Shown here piece by piece: positions 18,643-26,334 of a stretch of 64,000 nucleotides of DNA. Below the pieces are notes generated by a model that was given only the letters and a program-made list of their open reading frames with translations, was not told the DNA's origin and ran no database searches. The stretch's first letter is position 1, and each line of letters starts with the position of its first letter. Both the position numbers and the translations under genes were made by a program. The stretch is from positions 1-64,000 of the forward strand of contig JAIBBY010000027.1 of NCBI GenBank assembly GCA_019694455.1, in the 5' to 3' direction. The stretch is from Pirellulales bacterium. GTDB taxonomy: Bacteria > Planctomycetota > Planctomycetia > Pirellulales > JAEUIK01.

Positions 18643-20016
18643 TCAACAACCGTCCTGAGCGGTTTGCGATAGCTGCTGGACATACTCCGCCAGCATGCGC
18701 CGCATGTCGCCGGCATCGAAATGCAGCGGATCGGCTCGAAAGCAAATGGTTAATTGCCGCGAGTAGATCCCCACGGTCATCCCGGCGCAGGTGCCCGGCC
18801 GGAGCGGCGGCGCCCCAAGAATCCGCTCGACCACCACGTTTCCGGCCATCACGCGGTCCTCATGCCGGGGCAGTTTGGCCGCGAATCGCCGCGACCGATC
18901 CCCCAAGTTGCTGAATACCGCCGTCGCCAGGCAAGTCCGCGGATTGGTCAACCACGACATCGTTCCGATGCGCCGGGCGACCGCAAGCCCCTGCAACAGC
19001 ACCATCGCCTGTTGACGTTGCAAGGCTTTCGTCGACTGCGCTTCCAGCGCGGCCAACAGTTCGTCATCTGTCTCGCCGTGGCGCAGCCGCCAATCCGCAA
19101 AGGCATAGCCCAGCCGATTGCACGCTGGCAAGCGCACATCGGATCGCTCGCGAAGATCAACCGGCACCAGAATCGCCAGCCGCCGCGGCGGCTTTCCAGT
19201 CTCGGCAGTCGACCACCGCGCCAGGCAGCGAAAGAAGTCTCGCAGCATCAGCGTGTTCAATGTCACGCCGCGGTTGCGCGACGCGTCGCGCAACCGGTTC
19301 GTGTCGTCAACGCCAAAGCTATGAACGACAAATCCCGGCGCGCGAAACGCGGGCCGCTCGCTGGCCCCCCGCGCTGCCGGCAGCGGAGTCGCCTGCCGCC
19401 ATAAATACCGATTCCACCACAACAGCACGCTGCGGCCGGCGTTGGCCATGGTCGTGCGCATCTCTGTCGAACGGACAAATCGGCGCTGATCCAGTTGCGC
19501 GTATTCCAGCGGCCGCGTCTTGGTCGCTCGGCTCCCATCTCCACACAAACTATCGTAAGCGGTCAACAAATCGTCGATGAACATCCCTGCCCCAATCCCA
19601 TCGCAGCAGGCGTGATGGAATTGAAACGTGATCGTCGTCTGATCCCCGTTGCACCGCCCCCACACCCGCAGCCCGCACTCGCGGGTCAAATCAAATCGTA
19701 GCGCTTCATGCGATAGAACGGGCCCTTCCTCCGACAGCCAATGGCATGCGATCGCCCAATCGGCGTCGAGCGTCCATTGCCCGTCATACGCCCCGCGCTT
19801 CACCAGTTTGGCGCGCAGCAGCGGATGCCTCCAGCTTGCCCACTCCAGCGCGCGATCGAACAACTCGCGATCGAGCACTCCCTGCAGTTCCATCTGCATG
19901 AAAAACATCATGGGGTGCGACGCGCTCTCGTCGGCCAGAAAAAACGCCTCAAACGGCGACACCCGTAATGGGAAAACTGCCGCGGCGGCAGCCTGGAGCG
20001 TCGCAACGGAATCCAT
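18643..20016 (-). CDS. Second stand-alone condensation/acyltransferase-fold protein (HHxxxDG)
   Basis: The 457-residue protein starts at ATG 20016, preceded by GGGAAG at about 12 bases; upstream frame was discarded. It has an N-terminal condensation-like segment (SPFEAFFLADESASHPMMFFMQ), the catalytic motif FQFHHACCDGIGAGMFIDD near residue 150, and late motifs VDLRERSDVR and FSNLGDRSRR. It resembles the neighbouring plus-strand protein at the fold level, but the motif surroundings differ, so the two are probably paralogues with separate substrates. The N-terminal FFLADESASHPMMFFMQ segment also resembles the start of wax ester synthase/diacylglycerol acyltransferases. Regulation is not visible. 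Acyl transfer in a lipid or small-molecule pathway is the best inference. Confidence 0.78.
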   Translation of the reverse strand: MDSVATLQAAAAAVFPLRVSPFEAFFLADESASHPMMFFMQMELQGVLDRELFDRALEWASWRHPLLRAKLVKRGAYDGQWTLDADWAIACHWLSEEGPVLSHEALRFDLTRECGLRVWGRCNGDQTTITFQFHHACCDGIGAGMFIDDLLTAYDSLCGDGSRATKTRPLEYAQLDQRRFVRSTEMRTTMANAGRSVLLWWNRYLWRQATPLPAARGASERPAFRAPGFVVHSFGVDDTNRLRDASRNRGVTLNTLMLRDFFRCLARWSTAETGKPPRRLAILVPVDLRERSDVRLPACNRLGYAFADWRLRHGETDDELLAALEAQSTKALQRQQAMVLLQGLAVARRIGTMSWLTNPRTCLATAVFSNLGDRSRRFAAKLPRHEDRVMAGNVVVERILGAPPLRPGTCAGMTVGIYSRQLTICFRADPLHFDAGDMRRMLAEYVQQLSQTAQDGC

Positions 20017-20224
20017 CAAATTCGCTTCCCGGGTGAACCCATTTACAAATTGGCGGCCAAGCCTGACTCGACGCATCGTAACCGCTCGCCCCGCCGGAGT
20101 AGAGGAGCGAACTGCCAATGGCTCAGCGGCGTCCGCTGCTTCTCACGACAAGCGACACAACGACGCGCGGTTTTGAAAGAGCTTCCGGCACAACGACGGT
20201 CGCCCTCAACAGCCACCGCCCCCA

Positions 20225-20959
20225 TCAGGGAGCATTCGGGCCGATCAGCCGTTTAGCCGGATCGGGATGGATCCGCTGCTCCACCCGTTTCGTCAGCGTG
20301 GCCCGCCAATTGGCCGACAACGCTCCAACCGCCGCGAGTTCCGCTGCCAGGCTCAAATCATCCTTGTCGATGTGCATCACCCGGTTCGCGCGTTCCACGG
20401 TCCACGCGGGATAGGCGCACTCCAGCCGTTGCAGCCGCGCTCCCGCGGCAACCAGCCCTTCTTGCAACACCCGAAAGTACCAGCCCGTGCGCCCCGATTC
20501 CTGCGCTTGCCAGGCAAGAGTCTTGTTGCGCCACCGTCGGGCGAGCTTCCAACAAGGCTGCCGCGGTTGCGAAACCTGCACCAGCGCATCGGCGCCAACG
20601 CGCCAGATGTCGCCGATGCACACGTTCGCTTCCGTCAGTCCCTCAACGGTAAAATTCTCGCCGAAGGCGCCCGGCGGCAGGTCGGGCATCTCCAGTTGGC
20701 GCCGCCACTGGTCATAGTGATCGGCCGAGTAAGCCAACACCGCCTTGTCCGGCCCACCGTGATGCGCGAGGTCGGCCTGCCCGTCCCCTTCAAGATTAGT
20801 GACCCCCAGCCATACCGGACCGTCGACCGGACGCTTGTCGATTCCGCTGGTCCAAGGCCGGTCCATGGGGTCCGCCGCGCCGGCCATGCCAAGCTTTCGC
20901 GGCAAGCCAACCTGTATCGATCGAATGACCGGCTGCGTCACGATCGGTTGCGTCACCAT
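20225..20959 (-). CDS. MOSC domain protein (YiiM-like)
   Basis: The 244-residue protein has the MOSC pattern: GLPRKLGMAG near the start, NLEGDGQADLAHHGGPDKAVLAYSADHYDQW (about 56-87), GENFTVEGL, and SQPRQPCWKLARRW with the conserved cysteine near residue 137. A C-terminal 3-alpha-like helical part follows, as in YiiM. MOSC domains bind the molybdenum cofactor or handle sulfur; YiiM-type proteins contribute to reduction of N-hydroxylated compounds. The start has GGGAG about five bases upstream. The first ten codons contain a duplicated 15-base unit (VTQPIVTQPV). A role with the mobA and fhc genes 26 kb away is possible but unproven. Confidence 0.9.
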   Translation of the reverse strand: MVTQPIVTQPVIRSIQVGLPRKLGMAGAADPMDRPWTSGIDKRPVDGPVWLGVTNLEGDGQADLAHHGGPDKAVLAYSADHYDQWRRQLEMPDLPPGAFGENFTVEGLTEANVCIGDIWRVGADALVQVSQPRQPCWKLARRWRNKTLAWQAQESGRTGWYFRVLQEGLVAAGARLQRLECAYPAWTVERANRVMHIDKDDLSLAAELAAVGALSANWRATLTKRVEQRIHPDPAKRLIGPNAP

Positions 20960-21257
20960 GTGCTCCCTCGCCGCCTCGCGCTCACGCTCAGCGCCGCACC
21001 CCGAGCGTCACTAGCTAAGCCGCGTCTTCAAGCCATTGAACCGCATGCGGCGCACACGCTGCAAGGTAGTGCAAATTGCCCGCCGTGTGTTCGCGTGTCT
21101 ACCCGATGGCGCCTCACAAGTATAGGCTGACGGACGTGCCGCCACTTGTCGCCAAGTTGCTGGGAAAAATCGTTGCAATTGAGTCTTGCCGTCGCAACTC
21201 GCACGTGGCGCTGCGGATTTGTCGTCGCCAGCAAATTCGCGAAGTTCTGAACTCTGG
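20960..21257. other. Intergenic region upstream of the MOSC gene
   Basis: About 300 bases with no coding frame that looks real. An ACGCTC/GAGCGT inverted repeat with a 13-base loop lies at about 20989-21013, just upstream of the MOSC start. No promoter was convincing. Confidence 0.4.
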
Positions 21258-22130
21258 CTAGACCGATTCAGCGCTCACCAAAGCCTGTATGTCCTTTAGG
21301 GGCTTTCCGTCACTGTTTCTCCACACCATTCGGCCATTTGCTGATCGTCCCAAAATTACCCCAGCAGCTGTCGATGGTGAGGTGAAAACCTGATCTTGGG
21401 CAAAGGCATAGTGCTGGCCTTGATCCACAATTACTCCTTGCGATAACAAGTCTCTCCGCAAAGTGGACATATACTGATGAATCGACTTCGATTCGACCTT
21501 CACCAGTTGCGAACCCCTTACAACCACAAAGCCTTTGGCATCTTCGTAACCACTCGCTTTGATGCCTTTCGAGTCGATGCTCAAAAGTTCGTTTGGCGTT
21601 TTTGTGGTCGCGACAGTCTTCTCAAAGACTCCCAGCCCGAGCAGCGGGAAGATGCTCAGGATATCCCTGAGGAAGCTGTCTGCCAGTGCTAATTCCGCCT
21701 CAGACAAGGTCGGCGCCATGGCGCCTTGTCCGTTGTCGAGTTTGCATTGCTTGGCTTCGGTCGCTAGCCGCAGCAATTCAGATTCGAGATACTGAACGTG
21801 GGCTTTATTGAGACTGTCGTCCTTTGCCACAAAAAACACAACCCAATCCCAAAAGTCTTTCTTTCCGTAGTGCTGGTTCAGCCGGTTTTTCACGGGATCG
21901 CCTTCACCGACGTAGATCGTTGGTAGAATGCTGTCGTCGGATGTGCCAACTAGGACATAAACTCCGGTTTTTTCAAATTCCGAGCGCGCGACGGCTTCCT
22001 TGTAGTTCGTGCGTTTGAAGACGACGCCGACACCGGGCCAGTTCGATTTCTCGACGATGCGCAGGCCGTCTGGGTCACCGGTGGGAATGAGGACTCGAAT
22101 AAAGAACGGGCGTTGCTGAGTTTCCAACAT
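21258..22130 (-). CDS. GIY-YIG nuclease family protein with C-terminal DUF4357
   Basis: The 290-residue protein shows the GIY-YIG catalytic pattern as TGVYVLVGTSDD (about 53-64) and PTIYVGEGDPVKNRLNQH (about 70-87), with the family's GIY as GVY, YIG as YVG, and the conserved Arg and His nearby. The last 50 residues (SPSTAAGVILGRSANGRMVW) match DUF4357, often found on the C-terminus of GIY-YIG nucleases and type I-like restriction components. The sequence is more AT-rich than neighbouring genes, which suggests horizontal acquisition. It stands alone, without methylase or helicase partners, so its role (mobile or defence) is not set. The start lacks a clear Shine-Dalgarno site. Confidence 0.85.
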   Translation of the reverse strand: MLETQQRPFFIRVLIPTGDPDGLRIVEKSNWPGVGVVFKRTNYKEAVARSEFEKTGVYVLVGTSDDSILPTIYVGEGDPVKNRLNQHYGKKDFWDWVVFFVAKDDSLNKAHVQYLESELLRLATEAKQCKLDNGQGAMAPTLSEAELALADSFLRDILSIFPLLGLGVFEKTVATTKTPNELLSIDSKGIKASGYEDAKGFVVVRGSQLVKVESKSIHQYMSTLRRDLLSQGVIVDQGQHYAFAQDQVFTSPSTAAGVILGRSANGRMVWRNSDGKPLKDIQALVSAESV

Positions 22131-22534
22131 CGGTTATGACCAGGAGTTTTTTTCGAACGCATTTGAAGGCGCGAGCTTATTGTAATTGTTCGCTCGCGCT
22201 GAGCGCGCGAATCCAGATTAGTTACGATGGTGCCCCGTGTTCGGCTGTTCGGCCTTGTTCAATCCGGCCGGTCGATGGGCGCCATCACGATGGCCCGCCA
22301 TCCTACGTTGGTCGAACGCGCGGTTCTATTTGAGAATCTTGACGCACGTTCACGCGCCACGATTGCGAGATGACACCCTCGTCACCCCCCCCTACTTCCC
22401 CGCAAGCGGCGGCGAAGTCGAGTACCAGCCGATCATCATCTCGTGCCACGTCTGTTCCCCCGGCGTCACCAGCGCCTTGGGGTCGGGGTTGGCCGGGTTG
22501 GCGGCGCGATTGCGGGGTCATTTCCCTCGTTCAT
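22131..22534. other. Intergenic region holding a duplicated gene fragment
   Basis: Apart from the 114-base duplicated fragment annotated at 22392-22505, no gene was recognised in these 400 bases. The left part (22131-22391) has no convincing frame. Confidence 0.5.
22392..22505 (-). pseudogene. Remnant: duplicated 3' end of the redoxin-cytochrome gene
   Basis: These 114 bases match 23297-23410 without gaps and with six mismatches (about 95%). The match begins exactly at the stop codon of the redoxin-type gene, so the fragment encodes the last 37 residues (ending HEMMIGWYST then SPPLAGK) plus the stop. It has no start. The two copies lie in the same orientation, 905 bases apart, and bracket the toxin-antitoxin pair. 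Either a tandem paralogue was deleted down to its 3' end, or a segment was duplicated when the module arrived. Confidence 0.9.
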
Positions 22535-22843
22535 TTATCCCAGCCGCTTGAGCCAGTAGTTGGGTTCACGACTCGTGTGCGAAACGGCGACGACGACAAT
22601 CTCGGCGTCGAGGACTTCAAAGACGACCGCGTGACGAAACGTCGGCAACACCGCCCGCCGATACGGTTCGTCCGCCGGCAGAGTTTCCAGCTTGGCAAAG
22701 CTCAAGGGACGCTCGCGGATCGCTTGAAAGGCGTCGGCGACTTCGTCGAGGAATCGGCCGCCAAGGCCCGGCGACTGATTGTTGAGATAGGCAAACGCCG
22801 AGCGTAACTCCGCCTCGGCCTCGGCGAGGACGGTGAGAATCAC
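22535..22843 (-). CDS. Type II toxin, RelE/ParE superfamily
   Basis: The 102-residue protein has the RelE/ParE layout: an N-terminal strand and helix (ILTVLAEAEAELRSAFAYLNNQSPGLGGRFLDEVADAFQAI) and a C-terminal sheet (RRAVLPTFRHAVVFEVLDAEIVVVAVSHTSREPNYW). This is close to ParE-type toxins, which act on gyrase or RNA; the target cannot be told by eye. Its start overlaps the antitoxin stop by four bases (ATGA), so the antitoxin is translated first. The pair lies between two copies of a 114-bp direct repeat, indicating mobility or rearrangement of this module. Confidence 0.9.
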   Translation of the reverse strand: MILTVLAEAEAELRSAFAYLNNQSPGLGGRFLDEVADAFQAIRERPLSFAKLETLPADEPYRRAVLPTFRHAVVFEVLDAEIVVVAVSHTSREPNYWLKRLG

Positions 22844-23094
22844 GCCGGCTGCTCTCTCGACGCGACTTTGCGCAAGTCGGCGATCACATCCGCCGCTGGC
22901 CGCGACTTCGTTTCACCGGAGCGGTACGCCGCCGATCGGCGCTTGATTTCCGCTAAGAATGCGGCATGGCCCGCCGCCGACGCTGGTCGGTCCGGCTCCT
23001 CGGCAAAACTTCGCTCTAGTTCGAACACGACGTAAGCCCGGTCTTCAGGCGATAATGCCAAGGCCTGTCGGGTGATTTCTTCGCGGGTTGCCAT
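22840..23094 (-). CDS. Addiction module antitoxin, Unstab_antitox-like (PF09720)
   Basis: The 84-residue acidic protein has the TREEITRQALALSPEDRAYVVFELERSF N-terminus typical of the addiction module component family associated with ParE toxins. The C-terminal part is flexible (SGETKSRPAADVIADLRK) and should bind the toxin. It is the first gene of a two-gene operon and overlaps the toxin by four bases. Antitoxins of this type usually repress their own promoter, but no palindrome was identified upstream of 23094. Confidence 0.88.
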   Translation of the reverse strand: MATREEITRQALALSPEDRAYVVFELERSFAEEPDRPASAAGHAAFLAEIKRRSAAYRSGETKSRPAADVIADLRKVASREQPA

Positions 23095-23169
23095 CGCCGA
23101 TTCTCCCGTTCGCTGCCCTTTAATTCTCGCATGCTTCGCTCACAGCGTCGAGACGATTTTCGGCCCGCT

Positions 23170-23283
23170 TCAAGCCATTCTTTTTCTCCTCAATCGCCAC
23201 GGCCCCTTGCCCACGAACCGCCGCTGGCCGCAGAACGCGCCGCGCAGCACCCAGCCGTTGATCTGCTCGCGGATCGGCCACAT
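23170..23283 (-). CDS. Possible 37-residue basic peptide
   Basis: An ATG at 23283 lies 13 bases downstream of the redoxin gene's stop and is preceded by a G-run (CGGGGGGCAG) that could act as a ribosome binding site. The peptide starts MWPIREQINGWVLRG and ends in a cluster of Arg and Lys; it contains three Trp. It could be a translationally coupled small protein or only a chance frame. No family is known to me. Confidence 0.25.
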   Translation of the reverse strand: MWPIREQINGWVLRGAFCGQRRFVGKGPWRLRRKRMA

Positions 23284-23296
23284 CAACTGCCCCCCG

Positions 23297-25054
23297 CTAC
23301 TTCCCCGCAGCCGGCGTCAAAGTCGAGTACCAGCCGATCATCATCTCGTGCCACGTCTGTTCCCCCGGCGTCACTAGCGCCTTGGGGTTGGGGTTGGCCG
23401 GGTTGGCGGCCGAGTTGTCGTAGTGCGCCGTGCACTCCAGCACCGTCCCCTTCGGCATCAGCTTCGGCTCCGCCAGTTCGTATTGAATCTGCCAGTTGAA
23501 GTCGTAACGCGGCACGTCCAACAACACCTCGCGTCGGCCGTCCGGGTAGCGGGCGACATACCGAAACGATTTGCCGCGCAGGTGCATGTGCGGCAATAGA
23601 TTCACCAGGATTTCGTCCTCTTCGAATTTGTGCGTCGCCCGCACTTCATGGTTCGGCGCGCCGGGCGGAATCGCGAATAGCCAATAGCTGGCCCCCTTCG
23701 CCAGATACTCCTGCTTCACTTCGCTGCCATCGCAGAAGGTGAAGCCGACCTTGGTCAGGTCCTCTTGCGCCCGGCCGTTGGTGGTGTAATGCATCTGAAA
23801 CACCACTTTCGAGCCCGCCGGAATCCGCCGCGCGGCGCCCGGCGGCGTCTCGAAAGGGCGAATCCCCGGCGCGTACGCGCCGATCAACCCCCCGTCGAAG
23901 GCGATCATAAAACTGTTCCGCTCCCCCGGCGGATAACACAACACAAACACATGATGCACCACGGTGCGATTGCCCGGCCGAACCTCCGCCTTCACCAGCC
24001 ACTTATCCTCTTTCCAACCGGGGTCGACCACAAAATGCTGATAGTTGATCGTCCCCTCCGCCGGCACCTGATATGGCTTGTCGGCCATCGCCACCACCTG
24101 GTCGGGCTCGCCAATGTTCCAGCCTTCCACAAACTGCCGTGGCTCGGGCAGGTCGCTCGGGTCTCCCAGCGGCGCCCCGGCGTCGACCCAGGCAAAGATT
24201 TGTTCCTTCTCCTCCTTGGTCAACCGCGCCACGTTCGAAAACTGGCCATGCTCCGGATTGGCGAACCAAGGCGGCATCCGTTCTTGTTCCACCACCTCGC
24301 GAATCATGTCGGCCCAGCCCGCCACTTCGTCGTACGACTCCATGGAGAACGGCCCCAACTCGCCGGTCCGGTGACATTCGATGCAGCGGCGCTGAAAGAT
24401 GCGCGACACTTCCTTGGCGTAGGTCACGGTCGGCGCCTTCGCCGGCTCGCGCCGCCGCCCGATCAGGCAGCCGATCGGCGCCAGCTCTGGCTGGCTCACT
24501 TCCTTGCCGGCCAACAGTTCTTCCATCGCCTCTTTCAGATCGTGTCGGTCCACATCGAGCCGCACAAAGCCCACGCGTCCCTGATCGTCGATACGTCCGC
24601 GATATCGCACGCGCCGCTCGGCGTCGAGCAACAGCACCTCCGGCGTCCGCGTGGCGCCCAGCGCGTCGGCCACTCGCGCCCCCTCGTCGCGCAGCACCGG
24701 AAAGGTCAGTTCAAACTCGCGCGTCAGTTCGGCAATGTCGTCCGCGCTGTCTTGCGCGTTGGAGTCGATCGCCACGAAGCGCGCGCCGCGCGACGCATAA
24801 GCCTGCGCCAGCGCCTCCAGGCGTGGAGCGTAGTGCCGCACCAGCGGGCACTCCGTGCCAATGAACGCCACCACCACCAGTTTTGCGTCGGCCACGTCGT
24901 TCAACGACCAGGTGGCGCCCCCCACGGCGGGTAGTTTGAATGGCGCCACTTGCGATCCCAAGGCGCCGCCAGCCTCCTCGGCTTGCGCAGACCCGGCGGC
25001 CAAGAGCGCCAAGAGTGCGAGCGTCAGACAATTTCGCGTCATGTTCGTTGCCAT
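23297..25054 (-). CDS. Exported redoxin / c-type heme / copper monooxygenase-like fusion protein
   Basis: The 585-residue protein has a signal peptide (about 1-25, ending GSAQAEE). A redoxin/thioredoxin-like domain follows (about 30-185), with a single cysteine in FIGTECPLV at Cys69, so it may lack the CxxC redox pair. A c-type heme motif CIECH (Cys224, Cys227, His228) comes next, with the RMPPWF segment (Met260) as a possible axial ligand region. From about 330 the sequence resembles the type II copper ascorbate-dependent monooxygenase fold, with VVHHVF (His367-368) and PHMH (His489 and His491) as likely copper ligands, plus QMHY (420-423). Planctomycetes carry many such proteins. The 3' 114 bases recur at 22392-22505. 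It is probably periplasmic and oxidoreductive; substrate unknown. Confidence 0.88.
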   Translation of the reverse strand: MATNMTRNCLTLALLALLAAGSAQAEEAGGALGSQVAPFKLPAVGGATWSLNDVADAKLVVVAFIGTECPLVRHYAPRLEALAQAYASRGARFVAIDSNAQDSADDIAELTREFELTFPVLRDEGARVADALGATRTPEVLLLDAERRVRYRGRIDDQGRVGFVRLDVDRHDLKEAMEELLAGKEVSQPELAPIGCLIGRRREPAKAPTVTYAKEVSRIFQRRCIECHRTGELGPFSMESYDEVAGWADMIREVVEQERMPPWFANPEHGQFSNVARLTKEEKEQIFAWVDAGAPLGDPSDLPEPRQFVEGWNIGEPDQVVAMADKPYQVPAEGTINYQHFVVDPGWKEDKWLVKAEVRPGNRTVVHHVFVLCYPPGERNSFMIAFDGGLIGAYAPGIRPFETPPGAARRIPAGSKVVFQMHYTTNGRAQEDLTKVGFTFCDGSEVKQEYLAKGASYWLFAIPPGAPNHEVRATHKFEEDEILVNLLPHMHLRGKSFRYVARYPDGRREVLLDVPRYDFNWQIQYELAEPKLMPKGTVLECTAHYDNSAANPANPNPKALVTPGEQTWHEMMIGWYSTLTPAAGK

Positions 25055-25100
25055 CGAAGTTCGCCTTACGGAGAAAAACAGGTGACGGGATCCAATGCCA

Positions 25101-25766
25101 CTAGGCGCCCGCTTTCGGCAAGTCTGCCACCCCCAGATGTCGCAGCATGATTTGTGTCAGCAGTTCCGCCAGTTCGTTCATGTCCTGGTCGTCGATCGTG
25201 TGCAGCACGATGCGCAGCGCGAACGTGGCGATCACCACCTCCAGCCCCAACTCCACTCTCCGCCGCGGATTGTCGTGCGACAACTCGCTACGGTGGTCCA
25301 GTACGATCTCGATGGCCCGATCTTGCAGGAACTTTCCGAGCTCCTGCCATTCAGCCCGAAATCGCGCGTCGCTCGCGGCCTGTTCGAGAAACGCGCGAAT
25401 CAAACCCTGCTTCGCGCGATACACCTCGACAATCGCCGGCAGTGTTTGTCGCAGCATGGCCGCCAAGGGGACATCGCGCCACACCTCCGCGGCCAGAATC
25501 TGCTTGATCCACAAGCGCTGCGCGGCGGCATGACGCTCAAACAAGGCGCCCAGTAGCGCCTGCTTGTTCTCGAATCGGGCGTACAGCGATGGCGGCGAAG
25601 CGCCCGCCGCCTTGGCGATCTCAGCCACCGAGATGGCCTGAAACGAGCGCTCCGTCAGCAGTCGCTCCGTCGCGTCCAGGATTCGCGCGAGCGTTTCCTG
25701 GCTACGAAGCTGAACCGCCGGGTTCACCCACTTCGATGCGCGTTCGACTGGCGCCTGTGTCGCCAT
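25101..25766 (-). CDS. TetR/AcrR family transcriptional regulator
   Basis: The 221-residue protein has an N-terminal TetR helix-turn-helix: TLARILDATERLLTERSFQAISVAEIAKAAGASPPSLYARFENKQAL (residues about 25-71). A helical ligand-binding domain follows, with a late segment ELAELLTQIMLRHLGV. The ATG at 25766 has an excellent GGAGGG site. A palindrome TGTAATCGCGTTACA lies 28 bases upstream and is a likely autorepressor site. The adjacent redoxin-fusion gene starts 47 bases downstream of the TetR stop on the same strand, so the two could form an operon under TetR control. The ligand is unknown. Confidence 0.92.
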   Translation of the reverse strand: MATQAPVERASKWVNPAVQLRSQETLARILDATERLLTERSFQAISVAEIAKAAGASPPSLYARFENKQALLGALFERHAAAQRLWIKQILAAEVWRDVPLAAMLRQTLPAIVEVYRAKQGLIRAFLEQAASDARFRAEWQELGKFLQDRAIEIVLDHRSELSHDNPRRRVELGLEVVIATFALRIVLHTIDDQDMNELAELLTQIMLRHLGVADLPKAGA

Positions 25767-26334
25767 GCAAATTCCCTCCGGCTGAGATGATAATTGTAAT
25801 CGCGTTACATTTTCAATCTAAAAATCCGCCGCCCACGCAGATTTTCAAGACCGCTTGGTCCTGGTGGATTGGATTAGAGGTTGTGCCAATTCGTATTCGA
25901 AACGTCGATTCCGAAAACTCCGAAAACCCTGACCCTTCGTCAGTCAGACTCCGGCCGCGCAACATGAATTCGGTAAATGGTTTGTAGCCGGCATTGAATG
26001 TCGCGACTGGTTTTCGGAATCGCGGTTTTCGGAGTTTACCCCCCCTGATTGCGCGTTTTCAGCGCAATTCATTTCGCCGCCCTGCAAGCCACCTCGCGGC
26101 GCCCCGCATCGGCGCCGTCTCGCAACGCCCACGCCTACGACTACTCGCTGCGGGCTAATGTGTGGCGCGCAGTTGGGCCTGCTATCGCGACACATTCATT
26201 CAAGAGCGTATGATCCGCCGCGAACTTGCGCAGGCCAAAGCGCAGTGCTCAATTAGAAATCGCCCAGGTTCGCCCAGAACTCAAAGACTGGAGCTCAAAG
26301 AAATGCGATCAGCGACTGGCGCTATGGGACGGGC
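25767..26334. other. Intergenic region with TetR operator and inverted repeats
   Basis: About 570 bases between the TetR and MarR genes. It contains the TGTAA-N5-TTACA palindrome at 25795-25809, and two inverted-repeat arms at 25906-25928 and 26009-26034 made of TTCCGAAAAC/GTTTTCGGAA and CTCCGAAAACC/GGTTTTCGGAG. No coding frame was convincing. Confidence 0.6.
25795..25809. promoter_or_regulatory. Probable TetR operator
   Basis: TGTAATCGCGTTACA is a five-base inverted repeat (TGTAA/TTACA) around TCGCG. It lies just upstream of the TetR start, where autorepressor operators usually sit. The GATAATTGTAATC stretch beside it is promoter-like (-10 candidate). Confidence 0.6.
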
